A program made the position numbers and the translations under genes. Of a stretch of 64,000 nucleotides of DNA, positions 24,425 through 34,107 are shown piece by piece (the stretch's first letter is position 1; every line of letters starts with the position of its first letter). This stretch comes from Streptomyces sp. NBC_01351 (GTDB taxonomy: Bacteria > Actinomycetota > Actinomycetes > Streptomycetales > Streptomycetaceae): contig NZ_CP108356.1 in assembly GCF_036237315.1 (NCBI RefSeq), positions 2,724,501-2,788,500 on the forward strand, written 5' to 3'. The notes under the pieces are model-generated. The model saw nothing but the letters and a program-made list of their open reading frames with translations, did not search any database and had not been told where the DNA came from.

Positions 24425-26548
24425 CTAGTCGTCGTTCTTGCCCGACGGGGTCGTCTTCGCGATCTGCATCAGGAACTCGGCGTTCGACTTCGTCTGCTTC
24501 ATCTTGTCGAGCAGCAGCTCGATCGCCTGCTGCGAGTCGAGGGCGTGCAGCACCCGGCGCAGCTTCCAGACGATGGCGAGCTCCTCCGCGTTGAGGAGGA
24601 TCTCCTCCTTGCGGGTGCCCGACGGGTCGACGTCGACGGCCGGGAAGATGCGCTTGTCGGCGAGCTTCCGGTCGAGCTTGAGCTCCATGTTGCCGGTGCC
24701 CTTGAACTCCTCGAAGATCACCTCGTCCATGCGCGAGCCGGTGTCGACGAGCGCGGTGGCCAGGATGGTCAGCGAGCCGCCGTCCTCGATGTTGCGCGCG
24801 GCACCGAAGAAGCGCTTCGGCGGGTACAGCGCGGTCGAGTCGACACCACCGGACAGGATGCGGCCGGAGGCGGGCGCCGCGAGGTTGTACGCGCGGCCCA
24901 GACGGGTGATGGAGTCCAGCAGGACGACCACGTCGTGACCCAGCTCGACGAGACGCTTGGCGCGCTCGATGGCCAGCTCGGCGACGGTGGTGTGGTCCTC
25001 GGCCGGGCGGTCGAAGGTCGAGGAGATGACCTCGCCCTTGACCGACCGCTGCATGTCGGTGACCTCTTCCGGACGCTCGTCGACCAGGACGACCATCAGG
25101 TGGCACTCGGGGTTGTTGACGGTGATCGCGTTGGCGATCGCCTGCATGATCATGGTCTTGCCGGTCTTCGGCGGGGCCACGATCAGGCCTCGCTGGCCCT
25201 TGCCGATCGGCGACACGAGGTCGATGATGCGGGTCGTCAGCACACCCGGGTCGGTCTCCAGGCGGAGCCGGTCCTGCGGGTAGAGCGGGGTCAGCTTCTG
25301 GAACTCCGGCCGTCCGCGCCCGGATTCGGGCGCCATGCCGTTCACCGAGTCCAGTCGCACGAGGGCGTTGAACTTCTCGCGGCGCTCGCCGTCCTTGGGC
25401 TGGCGCACGGCACCGGTGGTGTGGTCGCCCTTGCGCAGCCCGGCCTTGCGGACCTGCGCGAGGGAGACGTACACGTCGTTGGGGCCGGGCAGGTAGCCCG
25501 AGGTCCGGATGAACGCGTAGTTGTCGAGGATGTCGAGGATGCCCGCGACGGGGATCAGCACGTCGTCGTCGGCGACCTGCGGCTCGGCCGGAGCGAACTC
25601 GTCGCGGCCACGACGGCCACGGCGGTCGCGGTAGCGGCCACGGCGGCCGCGACGGCCTTCCTCACCGTCGAAGTCGTCCTGGGGGCCGTTGTCCTGGGGA
25701 CCCTGACGGTCCTGGCGGTCCTGGCGGTCCTGACGACCCTGCTGGCCCTGACCCTGGCCCTGGCCCCGGCCGCCCTGCTGCTGGCGGTCGCCGCGCTCGG
25801 CGCGGTCCTGGCGGCCGCCCTGGCCGCCCTGCGCGCCCTGGCCCTGGCCGCCCTGGCCCTGCTCGTCGGCCTTGGCGCCACGCTCGCGGCGGCCCTGCTG
25901 ACGGTCCCCGCGCTCGGCGCGGTCCCCGCGGTCACGACGGTCGCGACGGCCGCGGCCCTCGCCGTCCTGGCCTGCGGAGACTGCGACCGCGCCGGCCTGT
26001 GCGGATTCGGTCTTGACCTCGGTCGCCGCCGCGGGGGCGGTGGCGGCCGGGGCTTCGGTCTTCTGCTCGACCTGCACGGTGGCGGGGGCCGAGCCCTCCG
26101 GGCTGCCGGACGGGGCCGTGGCCCGACGACGACGGCGCTCGCCGACCGGGGCGTCGTCGCTGGCCGGCTGCCCCGGGATCTCGATCTGCGCCGGAGCGGC
26201 GGCGGTCTTCTCGGCGGGCGCCTCGGCGGCGGCCTCGCCCGTGCGGGCCTTGCTGGTGGCGCGGCGCTTCGGCTTGGCCTCGGCGGTCTCACCGGCGGCG
26301 GCGGAGGCCGCGGCCTTGGGGGCGCCGCCACCCGCCTGCGCCTCCTTGATGACCTCGATCAGCTGGCTCTTGCGCATCCGCGCGGTGCCCCTGATACCGA
26401 GGCCGGACGCGACCTGCTGGAGCTCGGCGAGGACCATGCCGTCAAGGCCGGTGCCGGTGCGGCGACGCTTGGGTGCGGCGCCCGCGGCGGGGGCACTGGT
26501 GTCGACAGAGGTGTCGGCAGCGCCCATCAGATCGGTGGTGTCGCTCAC
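24425..26548 (-). CDS. rho: Transcription termination factor Rho with long Arg/Gly/Asp-rich insertion
   Basis: Rho is the hexameric RNA helicase that terminates transcription. The 707-residue protein has a short Ser/Ala-rich leader, a Rho_N SAP-like helix bundle (about 35-75), a long low-complexity region (about 80-325) rich in Arg, Gly, Asp and Gln, the cold-shock RNA-binding domain (from about 330), and the ATPase with P-loop APPKTGKT (about 461), DERPEEVTD and [13 protein letters not shown]. The insertion is usual in actinobacteria and should bind RNA. The GTG at 26548 with AAGGA upstream is preferred to a start at 26614. It is preceded by an untranslated gap of about 425 bp. Confidence 0.97.
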   Translation of the reverse strand: MSDTTDLMGAADTSVDTSAPAAGAAPKRRRTGTGLDGMVLAELQQVASGLGIRGTARMRKSQLIEVIKEAQAGGGAPKAAASAAAGETAEAKPKRRATSKARTGEAAAEAPAEKTAAAPAQIEIPGQPASDDAPVGERRRRRATAPSGSPEGSAPATVQVEQKTEAPAATAPAAATEVKTESAQAGAVAVSAGQDGEGRGRRDRRDRGDRAERGDRQQGRRERGAKADEQGQGGQGQGAQGGQGGRQDRAERGDRQQQGGRGQGQGQGQQGRQDRQDRQDRQGPQDNGPQDDFDGEEGRRGRRGRYRDRRGRRGRDEFAPAEPQVADDDVLIPVAGILDILDNYAFIRTSGYLPGPNDVYVSLAQVRKAGLRKGDHTTGAVRQPKDGERREKFNALVRLDSVNGMAPESGRGRPEFQKLTPLYPQDRLRLETDPGVLTTRIIDLVSPIGKGQRGLIVAPPKTGKTMIMQAIANAITVNNPECHLMVVLVDERPEEVTDMQRSVKGEVISSTFDRPAEDHTTVAELAIERAKRLVELGHDVVVLLDSITRLGRAYNLAAPASGRILSGGVDSTALYPPKRFFGAARNIEDGGSLTILATALVDTGSRMDEVIFEEFKGTGNMELKLDRKLADKRIFPAVDVDPSGTRKEEILLNAEELAIVWKLRRVLHALDSQQAIELLLDKMKQTKSNAEFLMQIAKTTPSGKNDD

Positions 26549-26973
26549 GAAGGGTCCTTCCCTGGAGCGGACGTCGGCCTGTCTGGCTCGGCGACCGGTT
26601 GTGCTGTCCGACAACAGTCCTAGGTGTGGACCGTGCCGGGGCGGTGGTCCGCCGGTAGAGATACGGCGGAGAGAAACGTGCGAACGTGCGTGGGTGGTTC
26701 CGGCGAGAAGCCCCCGAGCTGAAAGCGTGGGAATGTCACGCCGATTCCGGAGCGTGCTCGAAACTGCTGGAAGTGATCAGAGCAGTCGGGGAGGCTCCCG
26801 GAAGAAAGGTGGTCCCGAATGGGGACACTGAGCACCGAGCCATGGCGGCTTCCGATGCGCACTTGAGACTAACACTACCGGATCCAACAGATATTCCCCC
26901 TCTCGATCACCGGCAATCGCGCTCTTCCGCGCGGGCGGCCTGCCCTGGCCGCCCGCCCCTTGCCGGCTCTGCC
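26549..26973. other. Intergenic region upstream of rho
   Basis: This 425-bp gap on the rho side must hold the rho promoter and leader, but I found no clear -35/-10 pair. It has lower GC patches (near 26700 and 26870) and, at its far end, the thrB terminator. No coding gene is supported in any frame. Confidence 0.5.
26931..26956 (-). terminator. Terminator of thrB
   Basis: A 10-bp perfect stem (GCGGGCGGCC with GGCCGCCCGC) and a 6-base loop, 17 bp after the thrB stop codon. Confidence 0.75.
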
Positions 26974-27900
26974 CTAGCCGCCCTGGGTGCCCAGCGGAAG
27001 CACGCTCGCGCCCGCGGCGTCGAACGCGAGCCGGTTCGCGGCCCACCCCTCGCCCGCGAGCTGCGCGACCTTGTCGGCCGCGTCGTTGTCGACCAGCGCG
27101 AGCACCGTGGGGCCCGCGCCGGAGATGACCGCGGGGATGCCGTCCGCCCGCAGCCGATTGACGAGTGCCACGCTCTCGGGCATCGCCGGGGACCGGTACT
27201 CCTGGTGGAGCCGGTCTTCGGTGGCCGGCAGCAGGAACTCGGGACGCCTGGTCAGGGCCTCCACGAGCAGACCCGCGCGACCCGCGTTGACGGCCGCGTC
27301 CACGTGCGGGACGGTGCGCGGCAGCAGGCCGCGCGCGGTCTCGGTGAGGACCGGCTTGGAAGGTACGAAGACCACCGGAACGATGGAATCGGCGGGCTCC
27401 ATCCGGATCGCCTTGGCGCTGCCCCCGTCCATCCACGCCAGGGTGAAACCGCCGAGCAGGCAGGCGGCGACGTTGTCGGGGTGGCCCTCGATCTCCGTGG
27501 CGAGCTCCAGCAGCGCCGCGTCGTCGAGCTTGGCCTCGCCGCCTATGGTCACGGCGCGGGCGGCGACGATGCCGGCGCAGATGGCGGCGGAGGAGGAGCC
27601 GAGCCCGCGGCCGTGCGGGATGCGGTTGGCACAGACGACCTCGAGGCCGCGCGGCTGTCCGCCGAGCAGGTCGAAGGCGGTGCGCATGGAACGTACGAGC
27701 AGGTGGCTCTCGTCCCGCGGGAGGGTGTCGGCGCCCTCACCCGCGATGTCGATGTTCAGGCCGGAGTCGGCCACCCGGACGACCACGTCGTCGTAGAGAC
27801 CCAGGGCCAGTCCGAGGGCATCGAAGCCCGGGCCGAGATTGGCACTGCTGGCGGGGACGCGCACCCGTACGGCGGCGGCGCGGAACGCTGGACCGGCCAT
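26974..27900 (-). CDS. thrB: Homoserine kinase
   Basis: ThrB phosphorylates homoserine, the step before threonine synthase. The 308-residue GHMP kinase has the N-terminal VPASSANLGPGFDALGLAL, the ATP loop GRGLGSSSAAICAG and a C-terminal GAGPTVLAL motif. The ATG at 27900 gives the standard N-terminus. Unlike many bacteria, the gene is separated from thrC by 329 bp including a strong hairpin, so its expression is probably at least partly independent. Confidence 0.96.
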   Translation of the reverse strand: MAGPAFRAAAVRVRVPASSANLGPGFDALGLALGLYDDVVVRVADSGLNIDIAGEGADTLPRDESHLLVRSMRTAFDLLGGQPRGLEVVCANRIPHGRGLGSSSAAICAGIVAARAVTIGGEAKLDDAALLELATEIEGHPDNVAACLLGGFTLAWMDGGSAKAIRMEPADSIVPVVFVPSKPVLTETARGLLPRTVPHVDAAVNAGRAGLLVEALTRRPEFLLPATEDRLHQEYRSPAMPESVALVNRLRADGIPAVISGAGPTVLALVDNDAADKVAQLAGEGWAANRLAFDAAGASVLPLGTQGG

Positions 27901-28229
27901 CGTCCGATGACACTCCTTGTGACTGTGCGAGAACTTCGCTCTTCGCTGGCTCGCTGCGAAATGTACTTGAGAACGTACGACACCCGAAGGCCCTCGGGGC
28001 AGCACCACGGTCATATGCGCGGTGGCGGATGTAAGTACAGCCTATCGAAGGAAGGTTCTCATCCGACATAGGGCGCACAGGAGGCGCACGATGCGTGTCG
28101 CGACCTTCGACGGGCCACTCGTACCCTTCGGCCGGATTCGACCGGCTTCCACGGCACTTTTTGTTGCCGTACGGGGCGAGTTGCCCGGTTCCGGAGGGCC
28201 TCGGAGGCCCTCCGGAACCGGCTCGAACG
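27901..28229. other. Gap between thrC and thrB
   Basis: The 329 bp hold the terminator at 28186-28220 and the thrB leader. AAGGAG occurs 12 bp before the thrB ATG, rather far for a ribosome site. No coding gene is evident. Confidence 0.5.
28186..28220 (-). terminator. Terminator after thrC
   Basis: A perfect 16-bp stem (CGGTTCCGGAGGGCCT with its complement) on a 3-base loop starts 10 bp after the thrC stop. Confidence 0.88.
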
Positions 28230-29300
28230 TCAGACCAGGCCGAGACGGATCGCGGCGGCCTCGGCGTCCACCGGAATGGTGACCGGCTGCGGAGCACCGG
28301 CGACCGCCCAGTCGGGGTCCTTCAGACCGTTGCCGGTGACGGTGCACACGATCTTCTGGCCGGGGTCGACCAGGCCCAGCTCGGCGGCCTTGAGCAGACC
28401 GGCCACCGAAGCGGCGGACGCGGGCTCGACGAAGACGCCCTCCTGCGCGGCCAACAGCCGGTAGGCGGCCAGGATCTGGCGGTCCGTCACCTCGTCGATG
28501 AAGCCGCCCGACTCGTCCCGGGCCTGCAGGGCGTAGTCCCACGAGGCCGGGTTGCCGATGCGGATCGCGGTGGCGATGGTGTGCGGCTCCTTGACGACCT
28601 CGCCGCGCACGATGGGCGCGGAACCGGAGGCCTGGAAACCCCACACGCGGGGCGTACGGGAGGCCAGGCCGTCGGCCTTGTACTCCTTGAAGCCCTTCCA
28701 GTACGCGGTGATGTTGCCGGCGTTGCCAACGGGCAGCACGTGGATGTCGGGCGCGTCACCGAGCGCGTCGACGATCTCGAAGGCGGCCGTCTTCTGGCCC
28801 TCGATGCGTACCGGGTTGACCGAATTGACCAGCGCCACCGGGTAGTTGTCGGACAGCGCGCGGGCGAGGTCCAGGCAATCGTCGAAATTGCCGTCCACCT
28901 GGAGGATCTTGGCGCCGTGCACGAGGGCCTGGCCCATCTTGCCGAGCGCGATCTTGCCGCGGGGCACGAGCACCGCGCAGACCATCCCGGCGCGCACCGC
29001 GTACGCCGCGGCGGAGGCCGAGGTGTTGCCGGTGGAGGCGCAGATGACGGCCTTGGCGCCGTCCTCCTTGGCCTTGGTGATGGCCATGGTCATACCGCGG
29101 TCCTTGAAGGACCCGGTGGGGTTGGCCCCCTCGACCTTGAGGTGCACCTCGCAGCCGGTGCGCTCGGAGAGCACCTGCGCGGGCACGAGGGGAGTGCCAC
29201 CCTCGCGGAGCGTGACCACGGGAGTGGTGTCCGTGACCGGCAGGCGGTCCCGGTACTCCTCGATGATGCCGCGCCACTGGTGGGTGCGATTGCTGCTCAT
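28230..29300 (-). CDS. thrC: Threonine synthase
   Basis: This PLP enzyme converts O-phosphohomoserine to threonine. The 356-residue protein has the PLP-lysine motif [12 protein letters not shown], the phosphate loop [10 protein letters not shown] and the [10 protein letters not shown] region. The short length places it in the actinobacterial/archaeal type rather than the longer E. coli type. Its start lies 6 bp after the hom stop, so hom and thrC form one unit. Confidence 0.96.
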   Translation of the reverse strand: MSSNRTHQWRGIIEEYRDRLPVTDTTPVVTLREGGTPLVPAQVLSERTGCEVHLKVEGANPTGSFKDRGMTMAITKAKEDGAKAVICASTGNTSASAAAYAVRAGMVCAVLVPRGKIALGKMGQALVHGAKILQVDGNFDDCLDLARALSDNYPVALVNSVNPVRIEGQKTAAFEIVDALGDAPDIHVLPVGNAGNITAYWKGFKEYKADGLASRTPRVWGFQASGSAPIVRGEVVKEPHTIATAIRIGNPASWDYALQARDESGGFIDEVTDRQILAAYRLLAAQEGVFVEPASAASVAGLLKAAELGLVDPGQKIVCTVTGNGLKDPDWAVAGAPQPVTIPVDAEAAAIRLGLV

Positions 29301-29306
29301 GGGTCC

Positions 29307-30599
29307 TTACTCCCCTTCAACACGCATGATGCTGGCGACACCGCGGACGGTGTCCAGCTTCCGCAGCGCCTCGACGGTCCCCGAGAGGGCCGCGTCGGGC
29401 GCGCGGTGAGTGACGACGACGAGGGAGGCCTCGCCGTCCTTGCCCTGCTGCCGCACGGTGTCGATGGAGACGCCGTGCTCGGCGAAGGTGGTCGCGACCT
29501 GGGCGAGCACGCCCGGCTTGTCGGCCACATCGAGGCTGATGTGGTACCGCGTCACGACGTCGCCCATGGGGCTCACCGGCAGCTGGGTGTAAGCGGACTC
29601 GCCGGGCCCCGTTGCCTCGGCGAGCTTGTTGCGGCAGATGGCGACCAGGTCGCCCAGGACCGCCGACGCGGTCGGCGCACCGCCCGCGCCGGGCCCGTAG
29701 AACATGAGCCGCCCGGCGGCCTCCGCCTCGACGAAGACCGCGTTGTACGCCTCGCGGACGGAGGCGAGGGGGTGGGTGAGCGGGATCATCGCGGGGTGCA
29801 CGCGCGCGGTGACCGACTCCCCGTCGGCGGCGCGCTCCAGGATCGCGAGGAGCTTGATGGTGCAGCCCATCCGCTTCGCGGAGGCGAAGTCGGCGGCGCT
29901 GACCTCGGTCATGCCCTCACGGTAGACGTCGTCGAGGCGGACGCGGGTGTGGAAGGCGATGCCGGCCAGGATCGCGGCCTTGGCGGCGGCGTCGTAGCCC
30001 TCGACGTCGGCGGTGGGGTCGGCCTCGGCGTACCCGAGGGCCGTGGCCTCGTCGAGCGCCTCCTGGTAGCCGGCGCCGGTGGAGTCCATCTTGTCGAGGA
30101 TGAAGTTCGTCGTGCCGTTGACGATGCCCATCACCCGGTTGATCTTGTCGCCCGCGAGGGACTCGCGCATGGGGCGGACCAGCGGGATGGCGCCGGCGAC
30201 GGCGGCCTCGTAGTACAGGTCCAGCCCGTGGGTCTCGGCGGCGGCGTGCAGCGCGGCGCCGTCCTGGGCGAGCAGGGCCTTGTTGGCGGAGACGACGGAG
30301 ATGCCGTTCTCGAACGCGGTGGTGATCAGCGTCCGGGCCGGCTCGATCCCGCCGATGACCTCGATCGCGACGTCGATGTCGCCTCGTTTGAGGAGGGCGG
30401 TCGCATCGGTGGTGATCAGCGCCGGGTCGATGCCCTCGCGCACCTTGGACGGCCGACGCACGGCGACGCCCGCAAGCTCGACGGGGGCGCCGATCCTGGC
30501 CGTCAGATCGTCGGCGTGCGTCGTCATGATGCGAGCAACTTCCGAGCCGACCACTCCACAGCCCAGCAGCGCCACCTTCAGCGGACGCGTACGCATCAT
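29307..30599 (-). CDS. hom: Homoserine dehydrogenase
   Basis: Hom reduces aspartate semialdehyde to homoserine, the branch point to threonine and methionine. The 430-residue protein has a Rossmann motif (VALLGCGVVGSEVARI), the catalytic core (GIVNGTTNFILDKM and the following Lys/Asp-rich helix) and a C-terminal ACT domain (DVADKPGVLAQVATTFAEHG) that should mediate threonine feedback. Two ATG codons are adjacent (30599 and 30596); the upstream ribosome site is poor. The leader contains a strong hairpin and TGAGAC repeats. Confidence 0.96.
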   Translation of the reverse strand: MMRTRPLKVALLGCGVVGSEVARIMTTHADDLTARIGAPVELAGVAVRRPSKVREGIDPALITTDATALLKRGDIDVAIEVIGGIEPARTLITTAFENGISVVSANKALLAQDGAALHAAAETHGLDLYYEAAVAGAIPLVRPMRESLAGDKINRVMGIVNGTTNFILDKMDSTGAGYQEALDEATALGYAEADPTADVEGYDAAAKAAILAGIAFHTRVRLDDVYREGMTEVSAADFASAKRMGCTIKLLAILERAADGESVTARVHPAMIPLTHPLASVREAYNAVFVEAEAAGRLMFYGPGAGGAPTASAVLGDLVAICRNKLAEATGPGESAYTQLPVSPMGDVVTRYHISLDVADKPGVLAQVATTFAEHGVSIDTVRQQGKDGEASLVVVTHRAPDAALSGTVEALRKLDTVRGVASIMRVEGE

Positions 30600-30664
30600 T
30601 CGACCTACGCCTTTCGATCTTCCATCAGTACCCCGTGCACGGTTTGCGCGCGGGGTGAGAACCA

Positions 30665-30713
30665 GTCTCACGCAATGGACAGCAGTTTCCACCCTCGGTC
30701 CATTGAGTGAGAC
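30665..30713 (-). promoter_or_regulatory. Hairpin in the lysA-hom gap, with TGAGAC repeats
   Basis: Arms GTCTCACGCAATGGAC (30665-30680) and GTCCATTGAGTGAGAC (30698-30713) pair at 15 of 16 positions across a 17-base loop. On the plus strand three TGAGAC hexamers follow each other around 30708-30735, one being part of the right arm. It may terminate lysA, attenuate hom, or be an operator. Confidence 0.6.
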
Positions 30714-30777
30714 AGGCATTGAGACGCTTGAGACCATTATTTTGGGGGTCCGAGGGCTTCCCCCAGAAATAAGGGAA

Positions 30778-32169
30778 TCATCCGAGGTCGAGTCGCAGGA
30801 GATCTTCCTCCGTCTCGCGCCGGACGATCACCCGGGCCTGACCGTCGCGCACGGCGACGACGGGCGGCCGGAGCGCGTGGTTGTAATTGCTGGCCATCGA
30901 CCTGCAGTAAGCGCCGGTGGCGGGCACGGCGATGAGATCTCCGGGCGCCAGGTCGGCGGGCAGGAAGGCGTCCTTCACGACGATGTCCCCGCTCTCGCAG
31001 TGCTTGCCGACGACGCGGACGAGCATCGGCTCGGCGTCCGAGGTCCGCGACACCAGACTGACCCCGTACTCGGCGTCGTACAGGGCGGTCCGAATGTTGT
31101 CGGACATCCCGCCATCGACGCTCACGTACGTCCGCAGCCCTTCGAGCGGCTTGATCGTCCCGACCTCGTACAGCGTGAAGGCGGTCGGCCCGACGATGGC
31201 CCGCCCGGGCTCGACGGAGATCCTCGGGGCCTTCAGCCGCGCGCTGTCGCACTCCCGGGCGACGATCTCGTGGAGCGCCTTGGCGATCTCGTGGGGCTCG
31301 CGCGGGTCGTCGGCGGACGTGTACGCGATCCCCAGCCCGCCCCCGAGGTCGATCTCGGGCAGCTCCACCCCGTGCTCGTCCCGCACGGCGGCCAGCAGCT
31401 GCACGACGCGCTTCGCCGAGACCTCGAAGCCGGCCATGTCGAAGATCTGCGAGCCGATGTGGGAGTGGACGCCGAGCAGCTCCAGGGAGTCGTGCCCGAG
31501 CGCGCGGCGCACGGCCTCGGCGGCGCTCCCGTCGGCAACGGCGATTCCGAACTTCTGGTCTTCGTGCGCGGTCGCGATGAACTCGTGCGTATGGGCTTCC
31601 ACGCCCACCGTCACGCGGATCTGCACGGGCTGCCGTACGCCCATCTCACGGGCGATGTGCGCGACGCGGGCGATCTCCTGGAAAGAATCGAGCACGATGC
31701 GCCCGACCCCGGCCCCGATGGCCCGGCGGATCTCGCCTTCGGACTTGTTGTTCCCGTGAAAGGCGATCTGCGCTCCCGGCATCCCGGCGGCCAGCGCGGT
31801 GGCGAGCTCCCCACCGGAACACACGTCCACATTCAGTCCTTCTTCCCGCAGCCACTTCACGACGGCCTTGGAAAGAAACGCCTTGCCCGCATAGAACACA
31901 TCGGCGTCCTTGCCGAAGGCATGCGCCCAGGCCCGGCACCGGGCCCGGAAATCCTCTTCGTCGAGGAAGTAGGCGGGGGTACCGAACTCCTCGGCGAGCT
32001 TGGTGACTTCGATCCCCCCGACGCTCACGACCCCGTCTTCTCCCCTGCTCACGGTCCGGGCCCAGACCTTCTCGTCCAGCTCATTGAGGTCTGCGGCCGG
32101 CGGGGAATAGTGCCCCTCGGGCAGGACATCGGCGTGGCGGGGCCCGGCGGGGTGGGCGGAACGGCTCAT
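30778..32169 (-). CDS. lysA: Diaminopimelate decarboxylase
   Basis: LysA makes L-lysine from meso-diaminopimelate. The 463-residue PLP enzyme has the PLP-lysine in VFYAGKAFLSKAV, the glycine-rich GGGLGIAY, and the active-site CESGD at the subunit interface. It is preceded 19 bp upstream by nrtL and followed by hom, a common actinobacterial order (argS or an argS relative, lysA, hom, thrC, thrB). Confidence 0.97.
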   Translation of the reverse strand: MSRSAHPAGPRHADVLPEGHYSPPAADLNELDEKVWARTVSRGEDGVVSVGGIEVTKLAEEFGTPAYFLDEEDFRARCRAWAHAFGKDADVFYAGKAFLSKAVVKWLREEGLNVDVCSGGELATALAAGMPGAQIAFHGNNKSEGEIRRAIGAGVGRIVLDSFQEIARVAHIAREMGVRQPVQIRVTVGVEAHTHEFIATAHEDQKFGIAVADGSAAEAVRRALGHDSLELLGVHSHIGSQIFDMAGFEVSAKRVVQLLAAVRDEHGVELPEIDLGGGLGIAYTSADDPREPHEIAKALHEIVARECDSARLKAPRISVEPGRAIVGPTAFTLYEVGTIKPLEGLRTYVSVDGGMSDNIRTALYDAEYGVSLVSRTSDAEPMLVRVVGKHCESGDIVVKDAFLPADLAPGDLIAVPATGAYCRSMASNYNHALRPPVVAVRDGQARVIVRRETEEDLLRLDLG

Positions 32170-32188
32170 CGGTCTCTCATTTCACGGA

Positions 32189-33163
32189 TCACAGGCGTTC
32201 GGGTGCGTCGATGCCGAGCAGGGCCAGGCCGCCGGCCAGCACCGTCCCGGCGGCTTCGGCAAGAGCCAGCCGGGCACGGTGGGCGGCCGAGCGTTTCTCG
32301 TCCCCCTGGGGCAGTACGCGGTGCTGGAAGTCGAGCAGCGCGTCGGCGAGCTCGACGAGGTACCTGGCGAGCCGCTCGGGCGCACGGTGGTGCGCGGCGG
32401 CTTCGAGGACGAGCGGGTAGTCGGCGAGGGCCCGCAGCAGCTCAGGGGCGTCGGACACGTCCGCCGCCTCGGCGCCGAACCCCAGCTGCCCGGCGTTCCG
32501 CAGCAGCGCGCGGCTCCTGGCGTACGCGTACCGAACCCGGAAGAACTCGCTGCCTTCCCCCTGCAAGAGCAGGCCCTGGTCAAAGACGGGGGTTTCGCGG
32601 GCGGGAGCGGTCAGCATGGCCCAGGCGGAAGCATCGCGTCCGTACTCACCCACCACGTCCCCGTCCCGCCGGGCAACGGGAGCAACGCCCGGCGGCGGCC
32701 CCCCGTGCCCGTCCCCCTGACTGCGCAGGAGCCGTACGACGGCCTCGTCGACGGCCCGCTGCCGCGGCTCGGCGGTGCGCGCCCAGCAGAACGGCTCGAC
32801 CCCGAAGGCTCCGTCGGCGTACCCGTAGCGGAGGCCGCGCGCGCGGACCTCCCGCACGAGACCGGCGGTGGACAGCGGCGCGAGGGTGAAGTTCAGGAAC
32901 CCGGCGCCGGTGACGTCCACACTCGCGACGCCAGGCACCGCGGCCAGCCGTCGACCGAGCACACCTGCCACATCACCCGGCGGACGCCCGGCGCTCTTGG
33001 CGACCTGGAAGGCAACTGGGGTGGCGTAGTCCCCCACCCCACCGGGCCGGGTCCGCTCGACGACGACCCGCTCGGGCACGACCACGTCCGCCGACAGCTC
33101 CCCGTCCTCGACGGCGCAGCGCACGGCGCGTACGACGCAACGGGAGAGGTCAGCGGGGGTCAC
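32189..33163 (-). CDS. nrtL: ArgS-related anticodon-binding protein NrtL
   Basis: The 324-residue protein resembles pieces of arginyl-tRNA synthetase: an N-terminal Add1-like tRNA D-loop domain (VGDYATPVAFQVAKSAGRPP through GAGFLNFTLAP) and a C-terminal DALR anticodon-binding domain (FFRVRYAYARSRALLRNA onward to the C-terminus). The catalytic part with HIGH and KMSK is absent; only a short insert bridges the two. It cannot charge tRNA by itself. It precedes lysA where other actinobacteria have argS. The name is from memory of the NCBI family; function is unknown. Confidence 0.85.
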   Translation of the reverse strand: MTPADLSRCVVRAVRCAVEDGELSADVVVPERVVVERTRPGGVGDYATPVAFQVAKSAGRPPGDVAGVLGRRLAAVPGVASVDVTGAGFLNFTLAPLSTAGLVREVRARGLRYGYADGAFGVEPFCWARTAEPRQRAVDEAVVRLLRSQGDGHGGPPPGVAPVARRDGDVVGEYGRDASAWAMLTAPARETPVFDQGLLLQGEGSEFFRVRYAYARSRALLRNAGQLGFGAEAADVSDAPELLRALADYPLVLEAAAHHRAPERLARYLVELADALLDFQHRVLPQGDEKRSAAHRARLALAEAAGTVLAGGLALLGIDAPERL

Positions 33164-33236
33164 GGGACCAGCCTAGGCGAGACGCCCTCTCATCCCACGA
33201 AGGGTTTCGCCATATGAACAGGAGGCTTAATAAGCT

Positions 33237-33662
33237 TCAGCCCCTCCCCCTCCCGGCGGGAGCCCCTCTCCTCCCGTCACGCCGGTCCTTGCGCTCGATC
33301 AGCCGCCGCACGACCCGCACCAGCTCGGTCGGCTCGAACGGCTTCGCAAGGAACGCGTCCACACCGGCCGCGATCCCGGCCTCGACCTCCTGCTGCGTAC
33401 AGGCACTCACGATCGCAACGGGCACGTCTCGGGTCCGCGGATCGGCCCGCAACTGCGCGGCCGCCCCGAACCCGTCCAGCCGAGGCATGACCACGTCAAG
33501 GGTGATCACGTCCGGACACACGCGATGCACGACGTCCAGACACTCGGCACCATCGTTCGCGGTCACGACCTCGAAGCCCTCCAGCTCGAGATTGACCTTG
33601 ATCAGCTGCCGGATGACCTTGTTGTCGTCGACAACAAGCACCCGGCCTGAGACGCCTGGCAC
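33237..33662 (-). CDS. Stand-alone response regulator receiver protein
   Basis: The 141-residue protein consists of one CheY-like receiver domain with the acidic pair (VVDDNKVIRQ), phosphoacceptor Asp (ITLDVVMPRLDG), and conserved Lys (FLAKPFEP). A basic Arg/Gly tail follows instead of an output domain. The GTG at 33662 is chosen as the family-like start; no strong ribosome site is visible. There is no kinase nearby. Orphan receivers like this act by protein binding. Confidence 0.85.
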   Translation of the reverse strand: MPGVSGRVLVVDDNKVIRQLIKVNLELEGFEVVTANDGAECLDVVHRVCPDVITLDVVMPRLDGFGAAAQLRADPRTRDVPVAIVSACTQQEVEAGIAAGVDAFLAKPFEPTELVRVVRRLIERKDRRDGRRGAPAGRGRG

Positions 33663-33817
33663 AACTCGAGAGTAGGTCGACCCAACCCCCCGCGTCCGGG
33701 TTTTCGCCACTTCCACCCCCTCCGGGCGACGCACCTCCCTCTCCCCCACAAACCGGTTCCTGATCACCCCGGGGAAGCTGGTAGTGTTCAACCCGTCGCA
33801 GCAACACCAGCGACCGC

Positions 33818-33889
33818 GCCCCCGTAGCTCAGGGGATAGAGCAACGGCCTCCGGAGCCGTGTGCGCAGGTTCGAATCCTGCCGGGGGCA
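33818..33889 (+). tRNA. tRNA-Arg, anticodon CCG
   Basis: A full cloverleaf can be drawn: acceptor GCCCCCG with CGGGGGC, D-arm GCTC/GAGC, anticodon stem ACGGC/GCCGT around CTCCGGA (anticodon CCG), T-arm GCAGG-TTCGAAT-CCTGC, discriminator A. The CCA end is not encoded. It reads CGG codons. Its 3' half is duplicated at 38799, marking an integration site. Confidence 0.97.
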
Positions 33890-33961
33890 CTTCGCAGGAA
33901 GTGCCCAAAGACCCCGCCATCAGCGCTTTAGCTGAGACGGGGTCTTCGCGTATGTGCAGCC
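33846..33961 (+). repeat. attL: direct repeat overlapping the tRNA-Arg 3' half
   Basis: Runs from the anticodon stem (GGCCTCCGGAGCC) through the T-arm, tRNA end and following hairpin to GTGCAGCC. The copy at 38799-38914 differs at four positions. Confidence 0.9.
33908..33946 (+). terminator. Terminator of tRNA-Arg
   Basis: A 9-bp stem AAGACCCCG/CGGGGTCTT with an inner TCAGC/GCTGA pairing, 18 bp after the tRNA. It is duplicated in attR. Confidence 0.85.
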
Positions 33962-34107
33962 AACTGCCGTGCTGTGCAGCCGTATGTCAGCGCCTGTGGA
34001 CTATTCGTGGACAGGATCTTGGTCCATCAGCCCAGGTCAGTGGTAGAAACGCGGAAGGCCCCCGGACAGGTCCAGGGGCCTCGCAGCGTATCGCCGCTCG
34101 CTCGCGA

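Noticed and set aside
24338..26623. 761-codon open frame on the plus strand
   Set aside because: Antisense of rho; the Ala/Leu repeats reflect the complement of the Arg/Gly-rich insertion.
30705..30740. Riboswitch (S-box or lysine) before hom
   Set aside because: No matching conserved core beyond the simple hairpin and TGAGAC repeats.
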